From Cyanobacteriota bacterium (GTDB lineage Bacteria; Cyanobacteriota; Cyanobacteriia; PCC-6307; Cyanobiaceae), in the NCBI GenBank assembly GCA_026389335.1, contig JAPLIB010000092.1, positions 62,001 through 126,000 on the forward strand: a stretch of 64,000 nt of DNA, given 5' to 3'. Position numbers and translations under genes: made by a program. How positions within the stretch are numbered: the first letter of the stretch is position 1; each line of letters starts with the position of its first letter. The notes under the pieces are model-generated. The model made no database searches, was not told the origin of the DNA, and saw nothing but the letters and a program-made list of their open reading frames with translations. This document shows, one piece after another, positions 15,789 to 24,951 of this stretch.

Positions 15789-18505
15789 GTGCCACGGCCG
15801 TTCGCCTGCGGCTGCTCTGCCGCGGCGTGGTGCAGGGCGTCGGCTTCCGTCCCTGGGTGCAGCGGCTGGCCACGGAGCTGGGGCTCGCCGGGGAGCTCTG
15901 CAACGGCTGGGAGGGGGTGTCGGTGGACCTGGCCGGCCCCCGCCCGCAGCTGGAATGGTTCCTGCGGCGCCTGGCCGCCGAGTTGCCCTCTCCAGCCCGG
16001 CTTGAGCCTCTCGTGCCCCATTGGGGGCCGGCCCTCCTGCCCGGGGTCGCGGGGGTGCGGATCGGGGCCTGCCCGCCGCAGGCGCTGGGGGTGGGCCTGG
16101 TGGCGCCGACCCTGGCGGCCGATCGCGCCCCCTGTGCCGCTTGCCTGGCGGAGCTGACGGATCCCGGCAACCGGCGTTTTGGCGATCCCTTCATCAGTTG
16201 TGCCCGCTGCGGGCCCCGCTACAGCATTGCCGTGGCCCGGCCCTACCTGCGGGCCCACACCACCCTGGCCGGCTTCCCCCTGTGCGCTGCCTGCCAGCGG
16301 GAGTTCGACGATCCCGGCGATCGCCGCTTCCATGCCGAAACGCTCAGCTGTCCTGCTTGCGGGCCGCGCCTGAGCTTCTGGCCCGGGGCAGACCAGCCGT
16401 GCGGTGAGTCTGCGTGCGTAGCGGATCCGCGGCCCCAGCCCCAGCCCCAGCCCCAGCCCCAAGCCGCTCGCCCGGCTGATCCCCTGGTGCTGGCCTGTGA
16501 GCTGTTGGCGGCCGGCCGGATCCTGGCCCTGCAGGGGGTGGGGGGCTTCCAGTTGCTGGTGGCTGCTGACGATCCGCTCGCCGTGGCGCGGCTGCGGCAG
16601 CGCAAGCAACGCCCGGCCAAGCCCTTCGCCCTGTTGGTGGCCGACGAGGCCTGGCTCGAGGCCGGCCTCTGGATTGATAGCGCCGAGCGGGCCGCGTTGC
16701 GGGATGGGGCGGCGCCGATCGTGCTGTTGCGGCGTCGCCCGTCGCGGACGGAGCTCTGGCCCGGGGTGGCCCCGGGCAGCCCGCTCCTGGGGGTGATGCG
16801 GCCGGCTTCGCCGCTGCATCACCTGCTGCTGCGTCGTTTCGGCCGGCCGCTGGTGGCCACCAGCGGCAATCGCAGCGGCGAACTGCTGTGCATCGAGGCG
16901 CTCGAGGCTCGCCAACGGCTCGCGGGCATCGCCGATGCCTTCCTGGTCCATAACCGGCCGATCGCCCGCCCCCTCGATGACTCCGTGCTGCAAGTGATTG
17001 AGGGGCTGCCGGTGCTGCTGCGCCGGGCCCGCGGCTATGCCCCCGAGGCCCTGCCGTTACCGGCGACTGATCCGGCTCTGCCGGCGTTTGATCAGGCCCT
17101 GCTGGCTCTCTCAGGCGATCTCAAGTGCGCACCGGGTCTGGCGGTGGGAGATCGCTTCTGGCTGGCACCCCATCTGGGTGATCTCGCCGCCGAACGCTGC
17201 CAGCAGCGCCTGGTTCAGGGGCTGAAGGAACTCAGCGACGCGCCCTCAGGCCAGCGCGCCCCTGCGCCGCAGCCGAGCCTCAACCCCCCGCCACTTGGCC
17301 CTGATCCGGCGGCGGTGTCACCTCCCACGTCACCTCCCACGCCACCTCCCACGCCATTTCCCTCAGTTCTGCCCCTCACGTTGGTCTGCGATGCCCATCC
17401 GGGCTATCTCAGCCACCAGTTGGCCCGCGCCAGCGGCCTGCCAGTGCGCACGGTGCAGCACCATCTGGCCCATGGCCTGGCGGTGATGGCGGAACACGGC
17501 CTGGAGCCGCCGCTGCTGGTGGTGGGTTTCGATGGCCTCGGCTACGGCGAATCGTTGACGGCCGCTACCCGCGCCCCATCCGGCCAAGCCGATGGCGAGC
17601 CAGCGCTAGACGCCCATCGCCTCTGGGGTGGCGAGCTGCTGCTGATCAGTCGGGGGCATGCCGGCGACCTGGGGGGTGCCGTTGGCGCCGCTGCTGATTC
17701 CGGTGGCGGCTGGGACAGGAGCGCAGGGGCCCCTACTGCCTGGCAGGCCCAGCATCTGGCTGGCCTGCGGCCGTTTCCCTTGCCTGGCGGTGAACGGGCG
17801 CTGCGGGAGCCGCGCCGCGCCGCTCTGGGGCTGCTGCTGGCGGCGCAGGCCCTCGACCATCCCGGCGCCTGGCGGGTGCGTGCGGCCTTCGCACCCGCCG
17901 ATCTGGCCCTGCTCTGCCAGGCGGCGGCCGCGGGTTGCCAGGCGCCGCTGTGCTCCAGTGCCGGCCGCCTGGTCGATGGCGTGGCCTCCCTGCTGGGACT
18001 GGTGCAGGTGCTCAGTTACGAGGGCGAGGGAGGCCTGCGGCTGCAGGGGGCCGCAGGCCGGGCCGCCCCCTGCAGCTGGCCGCATTCTGGGGCGTTCCCT
18101 GCCGCTGAGGGCCATGCTGATCCCCTGCCCCTGCTTGCCCCTGCGGGGGGCGCGGGCCGCTGGCAGCTGGATTGGGTGCCGCTGCTGTTCCGGGTGCTGG
18201 AAGCCGTGGCGGCCGGGGCCCCCCGGGAGGCGGTGGCCGCTCGCTTTCACTGGGATCTGGCGGAGGGGCTGGCCAGCGCCCTGGCGGCCTGGGCCGATCG
18301 CCTCGACCTTGCCGCGGATCAGCGCCGGGTGGCCCTGGCGGGCGGCTGTTTTCAGAACCGCCTGCTGCTGGAGGCCACCAGCGCCAGCCTGCGGCGCCGG
18401 GGCTTGCAGCCCTGGTGGTCGCAGCAGGTGCCTGGCAATGACGGCGGCCTGGCCCTGGGCCAGGTGTGGGCCGTGCGGCGGGGGTTGGCTAGAGAACAGC
18501 TGTAG
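15785..18505 (+). CDS. hypF: Carbamoyltransferase HypF
   Basis: 906 aa from a GTG at 15785 that overlaps the hypB stop codon. Domains in order: acylphosphatase (CRGVVQGVGFRPWVQRLA), two zinc-finger blocks of CxxC pairs (CAACLAEL...CARCGPRYS; CAACQREF...CPACGPRLS), YrdC-like domain (RQRKQRPAKPFALLV; ATSGNRSGE), and a C-terminal Kae1-like domain (VQHHLAHGLAVMAEHG; GGCFQNRLLLE). It makes thiocarbamate on HypE from carbamoyl phosphate, the precursor of the active-site cyanides. In-frame short repeats (Pro-Gln near residue 220; Pro/Thr near 520) enlarge it beyond the usual ~760 aa. Confidence 0.95.
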   Translation: MSATAVRLRLLCRGVVQGVGFRPWVQRLATELGLAGELCNGWEGVSVDLAGPRPQLEWFLRRLAAELPSPARLEPLVPHWGPALLPGVAGVRIGACPPQALGVGLVAPTLAADRAPCAACLAELTDPGNRRFGDPFISCARCGPRYSIAVARPYLRAHTTLAGFPLCAACQREFDDPGDRRFHAETLSCPACGPRLSFWPGADQPCGESACVADPRPQPQPQPQPQAARPADPLVLACELLAAGRILALQGVGGFQLLVAADDPLAVARLRQRKQRPAKPFALLVADEAWLEAGLWIDSAERAALRDGAAPIVLLRRRPSRTELWPGVAPGSPLLGVMRPASPLHHLLLRRFGRPLVATSGNRSGELLCIEALEARQRLAGIADAFLVHNRPIARPLDDSVLQVIEGLPVLLRRARGYAPEALPLPATDPALPAFDQALLALSGDLKCAPGLAVGDRFWLAPHLGDLAAERCQQRLVQGLKELSDAPSGQRAPAPQPSLNPPPLGPDPAAVSPPTSPPTPPPTPFPSVLPLTLVCDAHPGYLSHQLARASGLPVRTVQHHLAHGLAVMAEHGLEPPLLVVGFDGLGYGESLTAATRAPSGQADGEPALDAHRLWGGELLLISRGHAGDLGGAVGAAADSGGGWDRSAGAPTAWQAQHLAGLRPFPLPGGERALREPRRAALGLLLAAQALDHPGAWRVRAAFAPADLALLCQAAAAGCQAPLCSSAGRLVDGVASLLGLVQVLSYEGEGGLRLQGAAGRAAPCSWPHSGAFPAAEGHADPLPLLAPAGGAGRWQLDWVPLLFRVLEAVAAGAPREAVAARFHWDLAEGLASALAAWADRLDLAADQRRVALAGGCFQNRLLLEATSASLRRRGLQPWWSQQVPGNDGGLALGQVWAVRRGLAREQL

Positions 18506-18528
18506 ATCGTGGCGTCCAAGCCCCCCGC

Positions 18529-18819
18529 ATGTGCCTGGCCGTCTCCGGAGAGATCCTTGCCATCACGGATCAAGTGCCCACGGATCAGGTGCCATTCGAG
18601 GGCACAGCTGCTGGCCCCCGCGTCGCGGCTGATCCCCTCTGGCGCGTTGCCGAGGTGGATTTCGGCGGTGTGCGCCAGCAGGTGAGCCTGGCCTGTCTGC
18701 CCCAGGCCCGGGTGGGGGATCGGGTGCTGGTGCACGTGGGCTTCGCCCTCTCCGTCGTGGAGGAGGAGGAGGAGGACGACGAGATCGAGGATGACGAGGC
18801 GTTGGCCTGGGCCCGATGA
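18529..18819 (+). CDS. hypC: Hydrogenase assembly chaperone HypC (HupF family)
   Basis: 96 aa starting MCLAVSGEI; the Cys2 thiol that binds the Fe(CN)2CO unit is present. The core strand pattern continues with WRVAEVDFGGVRQQVSLACLPQARVGDRVLVHVGFAL. Two oddities: a ~20-residue insertion with a TDQVP duplication after residue 10 and a strongly acidic tail (VVEEEEEDDEIEDDEAL). It works with HypD to carry the iron ligand complex to HoxH. Lies 23 bp after hypF. Confidence 0.93.
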   Translation: MCLAVSGEILAITDQVPTDQVPFEGTAAGPRVAADPLWRVAEVDFGGVRQQVSLACLPQARVGDRVLVHVGFALSVVEEEEEDDEIEDDEALAWAR

Positions 18820-18901
18820 CACGGCCCGTAACGACCCTGGGTGCGGGGCCGCCAGCCTGCCTATAAGAACGATGGCCATACCGCTGAGCGGGGTTCAGCC
18901 C

Positions 18902-21900
18902 ATGACCGGCGCGACGCTGGTGACGATGGATGGCAACGAGGCCGTCGCCCGCGTGGCCTATCGCCTCAATGAGGTGATCGCCCTCTATCCGATCACCCCC
19001 GCCACACCCATGGGGGAATGGGCCGATGCCTGGGGCGCCCAGGGGCGCCCCAACCTCTGGGGCACGGTGCCGGCTGTGGTGCAACTGCAGAGCGAGGGCG
19101 GGGCCGCTGGCGCGGTGCACGGGGCGCTGCAGGTGGGGTCGCTGACCACCACCTTCACGGCCAGCCAGGGCTTGTTGCTGATGATCCCCAACCTCTACAA
19201 GTGGGCGGGGGAGTTGACGCCGGTGGTGCTGCATGTGGCCTCCCGGGCTCTGGCCGCCCAGGGCCTGTCGATCTTCGGCGACCACGGAGATGTGATGGCG
19301 GTGCGCGGCACCGGCTGTGCCGTGCTCTGTTCCGCTTCGGTGCAGGAGGCCGGCGACTTCGCCGCCATCGCCACCCGGGCCAGCTTCAACGGGCGTCTGC
19401 CCACCGTGCATATGTTCGACGGCTTCCGCACCTCCCATGAGATCCAGAAGGTGGCGGCGATCCCCGATGCGGTGCTGCGCCAGTTGCTGCCGCTGGAGCG
19501 AATCAGCGAGCATCGCCAGCGGGCGCTCTCACCCGAGCGCCCTGTCTTGCGCGGCACATCCCAGAACCCGGACACCTACTTTCAGGGCCGGGAAACGGTG
19601 AACCCGTTCATCGAGGCTTTCCCCGCAGTTGTGCAGGAGGCGATGGCGACTTTCGCCCAGCTCACCGGCCGTGCTTATCAGCCCTACGAGTATGTGGGGC
19701 CCGCCGATGCCGAGCGGTTGCTGGTGCTGATGGGTTCCGGCTGCGAGACCGCTGAGGAGACCCTGGCGCTGCTGGAGGGCACTGGCGAGCGGCTGGGCCT
19801 GCTCAAGGTGCGCCTGTTCCGCCCCTTTGCGGCGGCCCTGTTTGTGGCGGCGCTGCCCGCCAGTGCGCGCGCCATCGCCGTGCTTGATCGCTGCAAGGAG
19901 CCCGGAGCTGTGGGGGAACCGCTCTATCTCGAGGTGGTGGCGGCCCTGGCGGAAGCCTGGCCGCAGCGGTATCCCGACCGGCCCCTGCCCCAGGTGCTGG
20001 GGGGGCGCTACGGGCTGGCCTCCAAGGAGTTCACGCCGGCGATGGTCAAGGCCGTCTGCGATCACCTGCTCGGCTGCCTTGAGCCAGTTGGCTGTCTTGA
20101 TCCAGCTAGCCCCAGGCCCCTGAACCATTTCAGCGTCGGCATCGACGACGACGTGAGCCATCGCTCGCTGCCGCTGGATTCCAGCTTTCTCACCGAAGGC
20201 ATCCCTGGCGCAGACCCTGGCCAGGTGCGGGCGATCGTCTACGGCCTGGGCTCCGATGGCACCGTCGGTGGCAACAAGAGCACGATCAAGATCATCGGCG
20301 AGGGCACCGATCTGTTTGTGCAGGCCTATTTCGTCTACGACTCGAAGAAGTCCGGTTCGATGACGGTGTCGCACCTGCGCTTTGGGCCGCGACCGATCCG
20401 TTCCGCCTACCTGGTGCAGCGTCCCATGCTGGTGGCCTGCCATCAGTGGGATTTCGTCGATCGCCTCGAGCTCACCGCTGGCCTGGTGGAGGGCGGCACG
20501 CTGCTGCTCAACAGTCCCTTCGACGGCACCGAGAGCTGGCGCCGTCTGCCAGCGCCGTTGCGGGCCGCGATTCGCGACAAGCGGCTCGACGTCTGGGTGA
20601 TCAATGCCTACCGGGTGGCCCGCGAGGCCGGCATGGGCCCCCATATCAACACGGTGATGCAGGTGTGCTTTTTCGCCGTCAGCGGCGTGTTGCCGCGCCC
20701 GGAGGCGATTGAGCGGATCCGGGCCTCGATCCGCCACACCTACGGCGCCAAGGGGGAGGCGGTGGTGGCGATGAACCTGCGCGCTGTGGAGGCCACCCTC
20801 GAACATCTGGTCCGCCTCGACTGGCGCCAGCTGGAGGAGCCCGAGCCACAGCCGGGAACCCTGGTGGCGGACCCCCTTGCGACTGCCCCCGCCTTCGTGC
20901 GCGAGGTGATCGGCCCCTTGCTGCAGCGCAAGGGCGATGAACTGCCCGTCAGTGCGATCCCCTGCGATGGCACCTGGCCCACCGGTACGGCCCGCTGGGA
21001 GAAGCGCAACATCGCCGAAAGTGTGCCGCTGTGGGAGAGCGATCTCTGCGTGCAGTGCGGCAAGTGCGTGCTGGTGTGCCCCCATGCCGTAATCCGCGCC
21101 AAGGTGGTGGCGCCCGAGGCCTTGGCGGCCGCACCCGAAGGCTTTCGCCAGGCCCCGGCCCGCGACCCTGATTTCGCCGGCCAGGCGTTCACCCTGCAGG
21201 TGTCGGCGGCGGATTGCACCGGCTGCAGCCTCTGTGTGGAGGTGTGCCCGGCACGGGATCGCAGCGAGCCGCGGCGCAAGGCGATCAACATGGTGCCGCA
21301 GCGGCCGCTGCGGGAACAATCGAGGCGCGATTGGGCCTACTTCGAGGCGCTGCCGGAGGTGCCGCGCGCCGCTCTCAACCTGCACAAGATCGGCCAGCAG
21401 CAGTTGCAGCAACCCTTGTTTGAGTTCTCCGGGGCCTGCGGTGGTTGCGGTGAGACTCCCTATCTGAAGCTGATCAGCCAGCTGTTCGGCGATCGCCTGC
21501 TGGTGGCCAATGCCACCGGGTGCTCTTCGATCTATGGCGGCAACCTGCCCACCACCCCCTGGAGCCGCAATGCCGAGGGGCGCGGCCCGGCCTGGAGCAA
21601 CTCGCTGTTCGAGGACAACGCCGAGTTCGGGTTCGGCATGCGGGTGGGGCTGGATCAACAACGGCAGATGGCGCTGGAACTGCTGGTGCTGCTGGCCCAG
21701 CCCGGGCCGGATGGGGTGGCAGCGACGCTGTCGCAAGCGCCGCTGCCGCAGGCGCTGGTGGAGGCGATCGCCAGTGCCGATCAGAGTGATGAGGCGGGGA
21801 TCGTCGACCAACGCCAGCGGGTGGGGGAGCTCAAGCGGCTGCTGCGGCAGGCGCTGGCGGTGGCGGAGTGCTCGGCTGAGCCGAGCACGGTGGCTGGGTC

Positions 21901-22738
21901 GAATACAGCGGCTGAGTCGAACACAGTGGCGTGGAGCCGGGGAGTTGGGATCCAGGTGGCGGAGCCGGCTGCTGCCGCGTTGTTGCGGTTGCTGGAGCTG
22001 GCCGATGCCCTGGTCAAGACGAGCGTCTGGCTGGTGGGCGGCGATGGCTGGGCCTACGACATCGGCTTCGGCGGCCTCGATCACGTGCTGGCCAGTGGCC
22101 GCGACGTCAACGCCCTGGTGCTCGACACCGAGGTGTACTCCAACACCGGCGGCCAGATGTCGAAGGCGACACCGCGGGGGGCTGTGGCCAAGTTCGCCAC
22201 GGCCGGCAAGGCGGCGCCGAAGAAGGATCTGGGCCTGATGGCGATGACCTGCGGCAATGTCTATGTGGCCAGTGTGGCGATGGGGGCCCGTGATGAACAC
22301 ACTGTGCGCGCCTTCCTGGAAGCTGAGAGCTATCCGGGGCCGTCGCTGATCCTGGCCTATTCCCACTGCATCGCCCACGGCATCGACATGAGCCAGGGAA
22401 TGGCCCAGCAGAAGCTGGCGGTGGATTCAGGCCGCTGGTTGCTCTATCGCCATGACCCGCGCCGGCTGGAGCAGGGCCTGAATCCGTTGCAGCTCGATGT
22501 CAAGGCCGCCAAGCGGCCACTGGCGGAGGCGATGGCCAGCGAAAATCGCTTCCGCATGCTCGGCTACAGCCAGCCGGAGCGGGCCCGGCAGCTGGCGGCT
22601 CAGGCCCAGCTGGAACTGGATCGCCGCTGGGCCACCTACCGGGCCTTGGCGGCCCAGCCGGGGCTACCCGCCTCGGGGCTACCCGCCTCGGGGGTGCCGG
22701 GCCCAGGGGAGATCTCACCTGGAGCGTCCTTGTCATGA
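18902..22738 (+). CDS. nifJ: Pyruvate:ferredoxin (flavodoxin) oxidoreductase
   Basis: 1278 aa from the ATG at 18902 (an in-frame ATG at 18872 is possible). It oxidises pyruvate with CoA to acetyl-CoA and CO2, reducing ferredoxin or flavodoxin. Domains: YPITPATPMGEWAD pyrimidine-binding domain, gamma domain, CoA domain, two [4Fe-4S] motifs (CVQCGKCVLVCPHAV; CTGCSLCVEVCPARD), and the TPP domain (GACGGCGETPYLKL; GDGWAYDIGFGG; SNTGGQMSKATPRG). A Ser/Thr/Ala-rich repeat insertion sits near residue 1000, and the C-terminus ends in PGLPASG-type duplications. Its place between hypC and hypD couples fermentative electron supply to hydrogenase. Confidence 0.97.
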   Translation: MTGATLVTMDGNEAVARVAYRLNEVIALYPITPATPMGEWADAWGAQGRPNLWGTVPAVVQLQSEGGAAGAVHGALQVGSLTTTFTASQGLLLMIPNLYKWAGELTPVVLHVASRALAAQGLSIFGDHGDVMAVRGTGCAVLCSASVQEAGDFAAIATRASFNGRLPTVHMFDGFRTSHEIQKVAAIPDAVLRQLLPLERISEHRQRALSPERPVLRGTSQNPDTYFQGRETVNPFIEAFPAVVQEAMATFAQLTGRAYQPYEYVGPADAERLLVLMGSGCETAEETLALLEGTGERLGLLKVRLFRPFAAALFVAALPASARAIAVLDRCKEPGAVGEPLYLEVVAALAEAWPQRYPDRPLPQVLGGRYGLASKEFTPAMVKAVCDHLLGCLEPVGCLDPASPRPLNHFSVGIDDDVSHRSLPLDSSFLTEGIPGADPGQVRAIVYGLGSDGTVGGNKSTIKIIGEGTDLFVQAYFVYDSKKSGSMTVSHLRFGPRPIRSAYLVQRPMLVACHQWDFVDRLELTAGLVEGGTLLLNSPFDGTESWRRLPAPLRAAIRDKRLDVWVINAYRVAREAGMGPHINTVMQVCFFAVSGVLPRPEAIERIRASIRHTYGAKGEAVVAMNLRAVEATLEHLVRLDWRQLEEPEPQPGTLVADPLATAPAFVREVIGPLLQRKGDELPVSAIPCDGTWPTGTARWEKRNIAESVPLWESDLCVQCGKCVLVCPHAVIRAKVVAPEALAAAPEGFRQAPARDPDFAGQAFTLQVSAADCTGCSLCVEVCPARDRSEPRRKAINMVPQRPLREQSRRDWAYFEALPEVPRAALNLHKIGQQQLQQPLFEFSGACGGCGETPYLKLISQLFGDRLLVANATGCSSIYGGNLPTTPWSRNAEGRGPAWSNSLFEDNAEFGFGMRVGLDQQRQMALELLVLLAQPGPDGVAATLSQAPLPQALVEAIASADQSDEAGIVDQRQRVGELKRLLRQALAVAECSAEPSTVAGSNTAAESNTVAWSRGVGIQVAEPAAAALLRLLELADALVKTSVWLVGGDGWAYDIGFGGLDHVLASGRDVNALVLDTEVYSNTGGQMSKATPRGAVAKFATAGKAAPKKDLGLMAMTCGNVYVASVAMGARDEHTVRAFLEAESYPGPSLILAYSHCIAHGIDMSQGMAQQKLAVDSGRWLLYRHDPRRLEQGLNPLQLDVKAAKRPLAEAMASENRFRMLGYSQPERARQLAAQAQLELDRRWATYRALAAQPGLPASGLPASGVPGPGEISPGASLS

Positions 22739-23769
22739 GCAGCCCCGATCTTTCCACCACCTACCTGGGCCTGCCCCTGCGCCATCCGCTGGTGGTGGGG
22801 GCGGCGGCGCCCCTGAGTGAATCCAGCGAGCAGCTGGGTGCGTTGGAGCGCTGTGGAGCGGCGGCGATCGTGCTGCATTCGCTGTTTGAAGAGCAGATCG
22901 AGCAGGAGCAGCTACAGCACCATCGCCTCAGCCTGCAGGGCAGCGAGAGCTATGGCGAGGCTCTCAGCTACGTGGGTGAGCCGTCACTGTTCCATGTCGG
23001 TCACGACCTCTACCTGCGCCATCTCGAGCAGGCCCGCCGCCAGCTCTCGATTCCGGTGATCGCCAGTCTCAATGGCCTTCATCCCGGCAGCTGGGTGCGT
23101 TTCGCCCGGCAGATCGAGGCGGCCGGAGCCCAGGCCATCGAGCTCAATATCTACAGCCTGCCCACCGATCCCGATCTCTCCAGTGCGGCGATCGAGGCCC
23201 AGGTGGAGGAGATCGTGCGCCAGGTGCGCGCCGAGGTGTCCTTGCCGTTGGCGGTGAAGCTGGGCCCTTTCTTCACCAACTTCAGTGCCATGGCCAAACG
23301 GCTGGCTGCCGCCGGTGCCGATGGCCTGGTGCTGTTCAACCGCTTCAACCAACCCGACATCGACATCGAGGCGCTGGAACTGCGGCCCAACCTGCTGCTC
23401 TCCACCCCCCACGATCTACGGCTGCCCCTGCGCTGGATCGCCCTGCTGCACGGCCGTCACCCCCTGGATCTGGCCGCCAGTGGTGGCGTCCATCGCGGCA
23501 CCGATGTGGTGCGTCTGCTGATGGCGGGAGCCTGCTGCACCCAGGTGGTGGGCGCGCTGCTGCGCCATGGTCCCGAGCGGCTCATCGGGTTGGTTGATGA
23601 ACTCAGCCAGTGGTTGCAGGAGCACGACCATGGCAGTGTGCGCGAGCTGATCGGCTGCATGAGTCAGCGCCGTTGTCCTGATCCGGGCGAGTACGAGCGG
23701 GCGCAATACATGCGCGCCCTGCAGACATATCGCAGCGATGACGCGATCACGGCGCCGGGACCGTGGTGA
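22735..23769 (+). CDS. Dihydroorotate dehydrogenase-like protein (PFOR-associated)
   Basis: 344 aa TIM-barrel flavoprotein: TTYLGLPLRHPLVVGAAAPLS, IPVIASLNGLHPGSW, AIELNIYSLP, LPLAVKLGPFFTN, DGLVLFNRF, LAASGGVHRGTDVVRLLMAGA (phosphate/FMN end). It belongs to the DHODH-like group that accompanies pyruvate:ferredoxin oxidoreductase genes and is not the housekeeping PyrD. The ATGA overlap with nifJ supports a linked redox role, perhaps ferredoxin- or pyridine-linked, but the substrate is unknown. Confidence 0.88.
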   Translation: MSSPDLSTTYLGLPLRHPLVVGAAAPLSESSEQLGALERCGAAAIVLHSLFEEQIEQEQLQHHRLSLQGSESYGEALSYVGEPSLFHVGHDLYLRHLEQARRQLSIPVIASLNGLHPGSWVRFARQIEAAGAQAIELNIYSLPTDPDLSSAAIEAQVEEIVRQVRAEVSLPLAVKLGPFFTNFSAMAKRLAAAGADGLVLFNRFNQPDIDIEALELRPNLLLSTPHDLRLPLRWIALLHGRHPLDLAASGGVHRGTDVVRLLMAGACCTQVVGALLRHGPERLIGLVDELSQWLQEHDHGSVRELIGCMSQRRCPDPGEYERAQYMRALQTYRSDDAITAPGPW

Positions 23770-24899
23770 ACGGCGGCGAGGCCGGCTACGGCACCCGGGC
23801 GCTGGGCGTACCCGCGGCTACCGCAGCTGAGCTGGTGGCCGAGCTGGTGGAAGACCTGGCCCGGATCACCACCCGACCCTGGACCCTGATGGAGGTGTGT
23901 GGCGGCCAGACCCACGCCATCGTGCGCTGGGGACTGGACCAGTTGCTGCCGCCGGGGATGCGCCTGCTGCATGGCCCCGGTTGTCCTGTGTGTGTCACCG
24001 CCGCCAGCACCATCGATGCCGCCTTGCAGCTGGCCCGGCGGCCGGAGGTGATCCTCTGCTCCTATGGCGACATGCTGCGGGTGCCGGGTTCCGCTGCCGC
24101 CGGGGGTGAGGATCTGCTCGGGGTACGGGCCGCCGGCGGCGACGTGCGCCTGCTGACGTCGCCATTGCAGGCGCTGGAGCTGGCCCGCCGCCAGCCGCAG
24201 CGCCTGGTGGTTTTTTTTGCGGTCGGCTTTGAAACCACCGCCCCGGCCACGGCCCTGCTGGCCCGCCAGGCCCTGGCCCTGGGACTTACCAACCTCACAC
24301 TGCTGCAGGCCCATGTGCGGGTGGTACCGGCGATGGCGGCGCTGCTCTCCGACAGCGGGCAGCAGGTGCAGGGCTTCCTGGCGGCCGGCCATGTGGCGGC
24401 CGTGATGGGCACCGCCGAGCTGCAGCAGCTGGTGGACAGCTGGCACGTACCGGTGGTGGTGACTGGCTTTGAACCGCTCGATCTGCTGCGGGGCCTACGG
24501 GCCTGTGTGCGGCAGCTGGAGGCGGGCGAAGCACGCTTGAGCAATGCCTACCCGGCGGTGGTGCGCTCCGGGGGCAATCCTGAGGCGCAGGCGCTGCTGG
24601 CGGCGGTGTTCCAGCCCGTCGATCAGCTCTGGCGGGGTCTGGGTCTGATCGCAGGCGGTGGCCTGGCCCTGCGCCCCCCCTACGACCGCCTCGATGCCCG
24701 CCAACACTTCGATCTGGACCCCAGCGACGCTGCGCAGGAGGCTCCCGCGGTCTGCATCGCCGGCACGGTGTTGCGGGGTGCGGCCCGGCCCAGTGATTGC
24801 CCGGCCTTCGGATCCAGCTGCACCCCCGACCATCCCCTCGGGGCGCCGATGGTGTCGAGCGAAGGTGCCTGTGCCGCCTACTACCGCTACCGGCGTTGA
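23763..24899 (+). CDS. hypD: Hydrogenase formation protein HypD
   Basis: 378 aa with GTG starts at 23763 or 23766. Conserved cysteine motifs: CGGQTHAIVRWGL (about residue 45), GPGCPVCVT (about 76), FFAVGFETTAP, and a C-terminal [4Fe-4S] set in CPAFGSSC...SSEGACAAYYRY. HypD with HypC is the scaffold on which the Fe(CN)2CO group is assembled. Overlaps the DHODH-like gene by 7 bp. Confidence 0.96.
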   Translation: MVNGGEAGYGTRALGVPAATAAELVAELVEDLARITTRPWTLMEVCGGQTHAIVRWGLDQLLPPGMRLLHGPGCPVCVTAASTIDAALQLARRPEVILCSYGDMLRVPGSAAAGGEDLLGVRAAGGDVRLLTSPLQALELARRQPQRLVVFFAVGFETTAPATALLARQALALGLTNLTLLQAHVRVVPAMAALLSDSGQQVQGFLAAGHVAAVMGTAELQQLVDSWHVPVVVTGFEPLDLLRGLRACVRQLEAGEARLSNAYPAVVRSGGNPEAQALLAAVFQPVDQLWRGLGLIAGGGLALRPPYDRLDARQHFDLDPSDAAQEAPAVCIAGTVLRGAARPSDCPAFGSSCTPDHPLGAPMVSSEGACAAYYRYRR

Positions 24900-24951
24900 G
24901 GTGATGATGGCGGCCTGGCCGAGGCGGCTCTGAGATGGGCAGGTGGAACCG

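Noticed and set aside
19529-22378. 949-aa minus-strand open frame antisense to nifJ
   Set aside because: Low-complexity, His/Gln/Arg-rich antisense frame; nifJ on the plus strand is full length and conserved.
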